Below are positions 1 to 5,357 of a stretch of 11,293 bases of DNA, in pieces (position 1 is the stretch's first letter; each line of letters opens with the position of its first letter). The position numbers and the translations under genes were made by a program. Origin of the DNA: Pseudomonadota bacterium (GTDB lineage Bacteria > Pseudomonadota > Alphaproteobacteria > Rhizobiales > Xanthobacteraceae); the NCBI GenBank assembly GCA_021823875.1, contig JAKAMD010000078.1:1-11293 (forward strand). Direction: 5' to 3'. Below the pieces are notes generated by a model. That model was given only the letters and a program-made list of their open reading frames with translations, did not search any database and had not been told where the DNA came from.

Positions 1-383
1 GACAAGTGTGGGAAGGCATGCGCGAGCGCAAGTTCGGCCGCGTGGTCAATATCTCCTCGATCAACGGCCAGAAGGGTCAAGCGGGCCAAGCCAATTATTC
101 CGCCGCCAAGGCCGGTGAACTCGGCTTCACCAAGGCGCTGGCGCAGGAGGGGGCGCGCGCCGGCATCACCGTCAACGCGATTTGCCCGGGTTACATCAAC
201 ACCGAAATGGTGCAGGCGGTGCCGAAGGACGTGCTGGAGAAGAACATCCTGCCGCAAATTCCGATCGGCCGGCTGGGCGAGCCGGAAGAGATCGCGCGTT
301 GCGTGGTGTTCCTCGCCTCCGACGACGCCGGGCTGATCACCGGCTCGACCCTTACCGCCAACGGCGGGCAGTATTTCGTGTAA
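1..383 (+). CDS. phaB: Acetoacetyl-CoA reductase, C-terminal part (5' end outside window)
   Basis: NADPH-dependent acetoacetyl-CoA reductase of the short-chain dehydrogenase family. It makes (R)-3-hydroxybutyryl-CoA for polyhydroxyalkanoate storage granules in the cytoplasm. The frame is open from base 3 to the TAA at 381-383, leaving about 126 residues, roughly the second half of a 240-250 residue protein. The catalytic part is visible: the NISSINGQKGQ stretch carries the catalytic serine, followed by the YxxxK pair in NYSAAKAG. Next come the TVNAICPGYI cofactor-loop segment, the GRLGEPEEIA helix and the ITGSTLTANGG C-terminal motif typical of SDRs. The SSINGQKGQ-GQ-NYS pattern is characteristic of PhaB rather than FabG, which usually has a different sequence before the tyrosine. 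A FabG-like 3-oxoacyl-ACP reductase is the main alternative. The start and any phaA neighbour lie outside the window. The gene is convergent with the aldolase gene, with a palindromic repeat between them. Confidence 0.88.
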   Translation, partial: QVWEGMRERKFGRVVNISSINGQKGQAGQANYSAAKAGELGFTKALAQEGARAGITVNAICPGYINTEMVQAVPKDVLEKNILPQIPIGRLGEPEEIARCVVFLASDDAGLITGSTLTANGGQYFV

Positions 384-424
384 AGTCGGCTGATAGCATC
401 CAAGCCGAATTCATAAATTCAGGT

Positions 425-562
425 CGTCATTCCGGGGCGCGGCCGAAGGCCGCGAACCCGGAATCCATAACCCCGGCGCTATGGCGTATCGATTCCGGGT
501 CCGCCGCTATGGCGCGTCGAAGACGCGCGTAACCGCGCTTATCGCGGCGACCCGGAATGACG
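425..562. repeat. Palindromic multi-hairpin intergenic repeat (REP-like)
   Basis: A 138-base element bounded by a perfect 12-base inverted repeat (CGTCATTCCGGG at 425-436, complement at 551-562). Four further perfect hairpins lie inside it: 438-444 with 448-454 (GAA loop), 456-465 with 491-500 (10 pairs), 512-518 with 522-528 (GAA loop), and 533-537 with 543-547. The ends resemble a palindrome family widespread between genes in Bradyrhizobium-like genomes; that is recall, not a search. It sits between the 3' ends of two convergent genes, so its transcript could fold as a bidirectional terminator or RNA-stabilising structure. No transposase is present in or near it. Confidence 0.8.
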
Positions 563-591
563 GAAGAGAATTGTATCGGCTGGATACCCGT

Positions 592-1410
592 CTAACGCTT
601 CCGCTTGGCGGGTGATTTCTTCGCGGCGGCTTTGCGCGGGTTAGCCGCCACACGCTTTTTGGTCGCCGCGCGTTGCCGCGGCGGCCAATTGCCTTCCGCC
701 TTGTCGAGCCGCACCGACCAATATTCCCAGGCACGCGCCACCGGTCCGGGCTGCAGATTGAACTCGCCGGCAAGCTCGGTCTCCTCGTCATTGAGTGGCT
801 CGAGCCCCGCGCCCAGCATTTCGGCCTGAATCTGCGCGGCGGCGTTGCGCGCAGTGTAGATGGTGCGGAAGGTCAGCTCCTCCAGCGAGCGTCCGGCCAC
901 GGTGGCGCCATGCCGGCGCATCAGCACGGTCCAGTGCGGCCCAAGCGCGCGCGCCAATGAGGCGCCTTCCTCGGGCTTGGCCACCAGCAGATTGGTGTTG
1001 CCGAAATCGTGACGGCTGTCCCAGATCGGCACCTGCGTGCCCATGGTGGCGCCGAGGTGATAGAGCGGTTTCAACTTCATGCTGGTGACGCAGAACGGCA
1101 GCATCGATGCCGCATGATGATGACACACCGCCATGACTTCCGGCCGCGCCTTGTAGATTTCGCCATGGATGACGCGCTCGCTGTAGATGCGCGCGGTCGG
1201 CGGCTTGAGCGGTTTGGAGTTGAGGGTGAATTCGAGGATGTCCTCCGCCTGTACCAGCTCTGGCCCGCGCGAGCGTGACATCAAATAGCGCCCTGGATCG
1301 TGCGGATGGCGCATGGTGACATGGCCGAAGGCGTCGAGCACGCCTTCGTTGGCGATGATGCGATTGGCGCGCGCAAGCACTTCACGCGCTTGGGCAAGAG
1401 ACATCGGCAC
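592..1410 (-). CDS. Class II aldolase/adducin family protein with basic C-terminal tail
   Basis: Predicted 272-residue cytoplasmic member of the class II aldolase/adducin N-terminal fold, which includes zinc-dependent sugar-phosphate aldolases, epimerases and decarboxylases. Visible active-site features are a glutamate in YSERVIH (E78), the metal-binding HHHA cluster (H97 and H99, matching HxH of fuculose-phosphate aldolase) and a third histidine in MRRHGATV (H167). The substrate cannot be told from sequence. The core ends near residue 240. The last 27 residues or so are rich in Lys, Arg, Ala and Pro, resembling a histone H1-type tail, which is unusual for this family. The start is taken as GTG at 1410 because GGGAG lies 8 bases before it. 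The ATG two codons later would be 14 bases from that site. It is the last gene of the leftward block, downstream of the cupin gene with a repeat between them. Confidence 0.85.
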   Translation of the reverse strand: MPMSLAQAREVLARANRIIANEGVLDAFGHVTMRHPHDPGRYLMSRSRGPELVQAEDILEFTLNSKPLKPPTARIYSERVIHGEIYKARPEVMAVCHHHAASMLPFCVTSMKLKPLYHLGATMGTQVPIWDSRHDFGNTNLLVAKPEEGASLARALGPHWTVLMRRHGATVAGRSLEELTFRTIYTARNAAAQIQAEMLGAGLEPLNDEETELAGEFNLQPGPVARAWEYWSVRLDKAEGNWPPRQRAATKKRVAANPRKAAAKKSPAKRKR

Positions 1411-1418
1411 GGACGTTG

Positions 1419-1423
1419 CTCCC
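1419..1423 (-). promoter_or_regulatory. Ribosome binding site of the class II aldolase gene
   Basis: GGGAG on the minus strand, 8 bases before the GTG at 1410 and 14 before the ATG at 1404. The spacing favours the GTG start. Confidence 0.55.
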
Positions 1424-1437
1424 GTATTTTGTTACTC

Positions 1438-1525
1438 GTCATGCCCGGCTTTATTCCGGGCATCCACGTCTTCCCTGGTCGCTATTAGTAAAGACGTGGA
1501 TGGCCGGGACAAGCCCGGCCATGAC
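1438..1525. repeat. Cloverleaf-like palindromic intergenic repeat
   Basis: An 88-base element closed by GTCATG (1438-1443) and CATGAC (1520-1525). Three perfect hairpins fill the inside almost without gaps: 1443-1448 with 1456-1461, 1461-1472 with 1491-1502 (12 pairs, 18-base loop), and 1502-1508 with 1514-1520. It resembles the CCGGGC-rich palindromes scattered through Bradyrhizobium and Rhodopseudomonas genomes (recall only). Its right edge meets the stop codon of the cupin gene (1525-1527), and it lies between two co-oriented genes. A role as transcript stabiliser or terminator is inference. Confidence 0.8.
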
Positions 1526-1956
1526 TAGGTATTGCCCGGCTTCCAGTCGGTCGGCGCCAGTTCGAAGCCGTCGAAATCAAAGCCGGGCGCCACCGTGCAG
1601 CCGACCAGAGTCCAGTCGCCCAAGGATTCCGCCGCCTGCCAGGCGCGCGCCGGTACCGTCACCTGCGGCATTTCGTCGGCATGAACGTCGCCGCCGAGCC
1701 GGATGATCTCTTCCTTGGCGCCGTCGACGATTGCGAGCTTGAGCGGTGCGCCGGCGTAGAAGTGCCAGATCTCGACAGCGTCGATACGGTGCCAGTGCGA
1801 GCGCTCGCCGCGCGCCAGCAGGAACAGGATCGCGGTCGAGGCGGCGCGGCCGTTGATCTCGTGCGTGTCACGGAAGGTCTCGCGATAATGCCCGCCTTCC
1901 GGATGCGGCTTCAGGTCGAGCTTGGCGATGATGTCGGCGGCGGTGGGGTAGGGCAT
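1525..1956 (-). CDS. Cupin_5 (DUF985) family protein
   Basis: Predicted 143-residue single-domain cupin of the DUF985/YML079w-like family. These are small beta-barrel proteins whose enzymatic role is not settled, though a sugar-epimerase-like pocket has been proposed. Family signatures run in order: PHPEGGHYRETFRD (residues 17-30), SHWHRIDAVEIWHFYAG (53-69, with the likely pocket residues H54, H56, E62 and H65), and the C-terminal VAPGFDFDGFEL (122-133). The open frame continues upstream to 2019. The ATG at 1956 is preferred because family members begin just before the helix read here as ADIIAKL, and the 21 extra residues look unrelated. No strong ribosome site precedes it. It follows the membrane-protein gene by 70 bases on the same strand. 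Its stop codon touches a palindromic repeat. Confidence 0.88.
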   Translation of the reverse strand: MPYPTAADIIAKLDLKPHPEGGHYRETFRDTHEINGRAASTAILFLLARGERSHWHRIDAVEIWHFYAGAPLKLAIVDGAKEEIIRLGGDVHADEMPQVTVPARAWQAAESLGDWTLVGCTVAPGFDFDGFELAPTDWKPGNT

Positions 1957-2026
1957 GGCAAATGGGCATCGTGAAAAGAGTGCTGGCGCGATCTTGGCCA
2001 CAAAAAGCGTGGCGCGCAATGCAGGT

Positions 2027-3088
2027 TTAGCGCGTGTTCAGGGTCAGTATTTCGGTGATTTCATTGACCGTATAAGTGGGCTTGTCCGCCGTTGCCTTCT
2101 TCTCGGGCGGCTTCCACTGCTCAGGCTTCATCGGGGTCCAATAGATGGCCTGCTGGCTGAGGGCGCTCCAAAAGGCTTTGCGCTGATCGCTGGTGGGGGG
2201 AAGCTCGTATCCGAGCTGCTTCGCGAGCGCGGGCAGGTAGCAGTCCACAGCAGCCTTGACCATCTTTCCCCATGCGTAGACAAGCTCGATCGCGAACAAA
2301 TAGACGCCGCGGCTGATGCCGGCCGCCACCAGCGCCGACGCCAAAAATATCACGCTGTTCCGATCGAGCATGCCAACCAGGCCCCAAATTGGGCTATTGG
2401 CCGCGGAATAAGCGCCCCAATGAATGCTGAACGGGAAGCCGACAATTGAAATTACGCTGATGACTGCCGCAAAGACACTGATATTGACCGCGCAATTCAC
2501 CTGCGCACGCGCATCGGCGATGCTAGATTGAAAGTCGGCGGGAATCACCGCGCCAAGGTGAATCCAAAGCGGAATGCTGTCGGCACCATAAACCTGGGAT
2601 GAGTAGACCTCGAACGCGCGAACGGCGTTTCCGAATCGGGTAGGCAGCTGGAAGCGCGTCTCAGTCGGGAATTGCTCGACCAACTGTCGGCGCAGGCGGC
2701 CGACCTCTATTTTGCGATCCTCGGGAAAGGCATTGCCGAGGTTTTTCCACTCGGCGTTCAATCGCAGAAAGCGGTCATTCATGGCATCGTAGCGCTGCTG
2801 CTCCTTGCGCTTGAGGTGGGCAATCTTCGATACCGGCCAACGGTAGCCTTCCAAAATCTGCATCTCGATGTGATTGAACATCATCACGAGAAGCGACAGC
2901 ACCCAGACCCCCAGGGCGAAATAAGCAAGCTTGTCCCAGTCCTTGCTCGCCGATGCGATGTCGAGAATGGGTTTCGTCCAGGCATGGCCATGGAAAAGCC
3001 CGGCGATTGCCAGGACAAAAAGCAAGGTTGGAATGAAAAACCCGATGATGAATGCCTTGTCGGCAAGCTTTGGCAGTGATGACAGCAT
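2027..3088 (-). CDS. Uncharacterised four-helix membrane protein
   Basis: Predicted 353-residue inner-membrane protein of unknown function. Hydrophobic segments lie near residues 12-33, 54-73, 200-222 and 245-270. A charged cytoplasmic-looking region of about 125 residues separates the two helix pairs; its first part (86-115, rich in K, R, E and Q) may be helical or coiled. The most distinctive part is LPTRFGNAVRAFE (148-160) followed by YGADSIPLWIHLGAVIP (167-183). I recall a similar pattern (TRxGNxxRAxE...YGxDxxxxWxRLxxxxP) from uncharacterised membrane proteins of diverse bacteria, but I cannot name the family. The C-terminus (about residues 315-353) is polar with KPPEKK. ATG at 3088 is the only sensible start; the ribosome site is weak. 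It lies 40 bases downstream of the ACP-like gene and probably shares its transcript. Base composition is lower in GC than in flanking genes (31 of 60 bases in 2341-2400). Confidence 0.75.
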   Translation of the reverse strand: MLSSLPKLADKAFIIGFFIPTLLFVLAIAGLFHGHAWTKPILDIASASKDWDKLAYFALGVWVLSLLVMMFNHIEMQILEGYRWPVSKIAHLKRKEQQRYDAMNDRFLRLNAEWKNLGNAFPEDRKIEVGRLRRQLVEQFPTETRFQLPTRFGNAVRAFEVYSSQVYGADSIPLWIHLGAVIPADFQSSIADARAQVNCAVNISVFAAVISVISIVGFPFSIHWGAYSAANSPIWGLVGMLDRNSVIFLASALVAAGISRGVYLFAIELVYAWGKMVKAAVDCYLPALAKQLGYELPPTSDQRKAFWSALSQQAIYWTPMKPEQWKPPEKKATADKPTYTVNEITEILTLNTR

Positions 3089-3128
3089 GGTCGGCCCGAT
3101 TGAGCGATCGGATATTTCCGCCGGTTTA

Positions 3129-3521
3129 CTATTTCTTGTCAGAAAACGATTCGCTTGCTTGCGTCACTGGTTCGCCAGTCAAGGGTTCGCCGGGCAGCTC
3201 GGTGATAAAAGGCCCGCTGGGAGGCGTGGTCGGTTCGCCGGGCAAAGCGACGACGGCCGCCGCAACTTTCTTGACGATGTCGGCCGGCGTGCCGTGCAAA
3301 TGCAGCTGGCGCTTTATGCCGATCGAGCCAACTTTTTCTTCGACTTGTTGCATCACGAAGTTGGACAGGTCTTCAAGTTCGGCCGGGCCGACATTCAAGT
3401 CTTCGAACTTACAGTGAAAGTCGATTTGCTCGAGCGAACGGTCCTGCGATTTCTTGAACCAATCCGATATGGCGCGCTCAGCGGTCGAGGCAACTTCGTC
3501 CGGTGCGATCTTGCCAGCCAT
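3129..3521 (-). CDS. Small protein with acyl-carrier-protein-like layout lacking the Ser, plus Pro-rich tail
   Basis: Predicted 130-residue protein that I do not recognise as a named family. Residues 11-91 have the order of elements of an acyl carrier protein: an amphipathic helix (AERAISDWFKK), a link (SLEQIDFHCKFEDL, 29-42), a second helix (AELEDLSNFVMQQVEEKVG, 47-65) and a final TPADIVKKVAAAV helix (78-90). Where carrier proteins have the DSL motif with the phosphopantetheine-bearing serine, this one has VGPAEL (44-49) and no serine. If the fold is right, it cannot carry an acyl group. Residues 93-130 form a Pro/Gly/Glu-rich tail with a repeated PGEP-type unit (LPGEPTTPP, LPGEPLTGEPVT), probably disordered. 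ATG at 3521 has GGGAG 7 bases upstream. It is first in a two-gene cassette with the membrane protein. The carrier-protein link is inference. Confidence 0.7.
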   Translation of the reverse strand: MAGKIAPDEVASTAERAISDWFKKSQDRSLEQIDFHCKFEDLNVGPAELEDLSNFVMQQVEEKVGSIGIKRQLHLHGTPADIVKKVAAAVVALPGEPTTPPSGPFITELPGEPLTGEPVTQASESFSDKK

Positions 3522-3528
3522 GGCGGTT

Positions 3529-3533
3529 CTCCC
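3529..3533 (-). promoter_or_regulatory. Ribosome binding site of the ACP-like gene
   Basis: GGGAG on the minus strand, 7 bases before the ATG at 3521. It supports this start and the reality of a gene that has no recognised family. Confidence 0.55.
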
Positions 3534-3594
3534 GCGTCAGATGCGTGCATTCGCTAGCCAAATATAGCAGTTGTGCCTGTCTGCAGAAAGTATC

Positions 3595-3651
3595 AAAAAT
3601 TGTGTTTGGAGGCGCGAAAGTCTGCAGTTTGGATTGGTGCCTGCCGCGCCT
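3595..3651 (-). terminator. Possible terminator after gloB
   Basis: Just past the gloB stop codon, a perfect 7-base inverted repeat (AGGCGCG/CGCGCCT, at 3645-3651 and 3610-3616) is followed about 10 bases later on the minus strand by five T residues (about 3595-3599). The 28-base loop and the gap before the T run are not classic, so this is weak. If real, it separates gloB transcription from the two-gene cassette. Confidence 0.25.
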
Positions 3652-3654
3652 TCG

Positions 3655-4422
3655 CTAGAATCGATCCTTGCGCCCGCGGATTTCCGCGAACACCTCGACC
3701 GGCGGCTTGCCCGCCATGCCGATGTCGACCGCGAGATCGGCCACGTCGGCGCGCAGGAACGGATTGGCCAGCTTTTCGTCGCCGATGGTGACGGGAATGG
3801 TGTGCGCGCCTTCCTCCAGCAATTGCTGCACCTGCGCGGCGCGCGCCTCCAGCACTGGATTGTGAGCGTCGATCGTGAGCGCGAATTTGATGTTGGCTTT
3901 GGTGTATTCGTGCCCGCAATAGATCTCGGTTTCGTTCGGCAGCTCGCGCAGTTTCTTCAGCGACTTCCACATCATCTCCGGCGTGCCCTCGAGCAGGCGG
4001 CCGCAGCCGATGGAGAACAGCGTGTCGCCGACGAACGCGACGTTGTCGTCGGGGAACCAATAGGTGATGTGGCCGAGGGTGTGGCCGGGCGTCTCGAGCA
4101 CCTTGGCGGTGAGATTGCCGACCCTGACCGTGTCGCCATCGTGCACGGTGTGGTCGACCCCCTCGATCTTGTTCGCTTCCTTGGCCGGCGCGGTGACCCG
4201 GCAGCCGTATTTCTGCTTCAGCGTCACGATGCCGGCGGTGTGGTCGTGATGATGGTGGGTAACCAGAATGTCGGTCAGCTTCCAGCCGGTCTCTTTCAGC
4301 ATGTCCTCGATGGGTGCGGCCTCCGGCGCGTCGATGGAGGCGGTGGCCCCGGTATCGGGGTCGTGCAGCAGCACGCCGAAATTGTCCTTCAGGCACATAA
4401 ACAGGCGGATTTCGGCGGGCAT
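3655..4422 (-). CDS. gloB: Hydroxyacylglutathione hydrolase (glyoxalase II)
   Basis: Zinc hydrolase of the metallo-beta-lactamase fold that splits S-D-lactoylglutathione to D-lactate and glutathione, the second step of methylglyoxal detoxification in the cytoplasm. At 255 residues it has the full family length. The metal-binding set is complete: THHHHDH (55-61, giving H56, H58, D60 and H61), H114 in ETPGHTLGH, D133 in VGDTLF, and H171 in YCGHEYT. The C-terminal substrate-binding domain is present, with the NPFLR motif (220-224) and a basic end (RGRKDRF). The ATG at 4422 has GAGGA 8 bases upstream. It is divergent from the methyltransferase gene across 114 bases, a pairing I recall in related genomes. 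The adjacent two-gene cassette lies 133 bases downstream. Confidence 0.95.
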   Translation of the reverse strand: MPAEIRLFMCLKDNFGVLLHDPDTGATASIDAPEAAPIEDMLKETGWKLTDILVTHHHHDHTAGIVTLKQKYGCRVTAPAKEANKIEGVDHTVHDGDTVRVGNLTAKVLETPGHTLGHITYWFPDDNVAFVGDTLFSIGCGRLLEGTPEMMWKSLKKLRELPNETEIYCGHEYTKANIKFALTIDAHNPVLEARAAQVQQLLEEGAHTIPVTIGDEKLANPFLRADVADLAVDIGMAGKPPVEVFAEIRGRKDRF

Positions 4423-4536
4423 GGCGCGGGTCCTCGGTGTTCCGGCGTTAACCGTATCATGCGGATGGGTTTTCTGGCATGGCCGGTGTGCCGGGGCGAG
4501 TACGTTTTGCGCATGGTTTCATGGTAATTTTGCCGC
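4423..4536. promoter_or_regulatory. Divergent intergenic region gloB / methyltransferase
   Basis: The 114 bases between two divergent start codons must hold promoters for both genes. GAGGA at 4431-4435 (minus strand) is the gloB ribosome site. The plus-strand gene has only a weak ribosome site. I could not identify a convincing -35/-10 pair for either direction. Confidence 0.45.
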
Positions 4537-5268
4537 ATGTCGATCGATGTCGTGGATCTGCGCAACTTCTATGGCCAGCGGTTGGGCGTGGTGGCCCGCC
4601 GCTTTATCGGGCGCAGCATTCGCAGCCTGTGGAAGGACACCGCCGGCCAGCGCGTGCTCGGTATCGGCTATGCCACGCCTTATCTCGGCCTGTTCCGCGA
4701 GGAAGCCGAACGCTGCCTTGCCTTCATGCCAGCGGGGCAGGGGGTGGTGAAGTGGCCGACCTCGCGGCCGGCGCTATCGGCGCTGGTCGATGAGAACGAA
4801 CTGCCTTTGCCGGATGCCGCTGTCGACCGGGTCATCCTCGTGCACGCGCTGGAGATGACCAATGATCCGGGCGCGCTGTTGCGCGAGGTTTGGCGCGTGC
4901 TTGCGTCCGGGGGACGGCTGCTTGCGGTGGTGCCCAACCGGCGCGGCTTGTGGGCGCGCATGGACACCACGCCATTCGGTCATGGCCGGCCTTATTCGCG
5001 CAGCCAGATCAATCAGCTTCTGCGCGAGACCTGGTTCACGCCGACCGGCTGGCGCGAGGCGCTCTATGTGCCGCCGATCGAGCGCGGCTGGTTCCTGCGG
5101 TCGGCCGTGGCCTGGGAGCGGACCGGCGCGACGCTATCGGCGCCGCTTGCCGGTGTGCATATGGTGGAAGCCACCAAGCAGGTCTATCGCGCGATCCCGG
5201 CTCGCCGTCTCAAGCGGCGCCTGGTGCCGGCGCTCGAGCCGGCGCTGGCGCCATCACCAGGCCGATGA
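4537..5268 (+). CDS. Class I SAM-dependent methyltransferase
   Basis: Predicted 243-residue cytoplasmic methyltransferase of unknown substrate. The Rossmann-like order is visible. Motif I reads RVLGIGYATPYL (39-50), which departs from the usual D-x-G-x-G. An acidic segment (ENELPLPDAAVDRVILVHALEMTNDP, 86-111) matches motifs around the post-II/III strands. The helix LLREVWRVLASGGRLLAVVPN (114-134) is the familiar methyltransferase_11-type LxEvxRvLkpGGrl motif. The C-terminal 100 residues (GRPYSRSQINQLL, then TPTGWREALYVPP) are typical of a group of alphaproteobacterial methyltransferases I recall next to gloB. The last residues are basic and proline-rich (RRLKRRLVPALEPALAPSP). ATG at 4537 is the first in frame. 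It is convergent with the DUF4167 gene, 89 bases away. Confidence 0.85.
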   Translation: MSIDVVDLRNFYGQRLGVVARRFIGRSIRSLWKDTAGQRVLGIGYATPYLGLFREEAERCLAFMPAGQGVVKWPTSRPALSALVDENELPLPDAAVDRVILVHALEMTNDPGALLREVWRVLASGGRLLAVVPNRRGLWARMDTTPFGHGRPYSRSQINQLLRETWFTPTGWREALYVPPIERGWFLRSAVAWERTGATLSAPLAGVHMVEATKQVYRAIPARRLKRRLVPALEPALAPSPGR

Positions 5269-5307
5269 TCGGTCGCGTTGGATGATCGGGATGACGGATC
5301 AACCTGT

Positions 5308-5338
5308 CACGCGTCAAAGCGTGCGAAGCGGTTGACGC
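5308..5338. other. Alternative hairpins between convergent genes
   Basis: GCGTCAA (5311-5317) pairs with TTGACGC (5332-5338). The overlapping CACGC (5308-5312) pairs with GCGTG (5319-5323), so only one hairpin can form at a time. The site is in the 89-base gap between the convergent methyltransferase and DUF4167 genes. It could help terminate transcription, but there is no T run on either side. Confidence 0.3.
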
Positions 5339-5357
5339 CCCGGCCCGACGATCAACC

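Noticed and set aside
425..1525. Insertion sequence or composite mobile element bounded by the two repeats
   Set aside because: No transposase, no target duplications and the two repeats differ in sequence; they fit the intergenic palindromic repeat type better.
1957..2019. 21-residue N-terminal extension of the cupin protein resembling a signal peptide (MRATLFVAKIAPALF)
   Set aside because: Family members start at the downstream methionine and are cytoplasmic; the extension lacks a clear cleavage site and ribosome site.
3571..4527. 318-codon plus-strand open frame opposite gloB
   Set aside because: gloB on the other strand has all metal-binding motifs and a good ribosome site; this frame has no recognisable domain.
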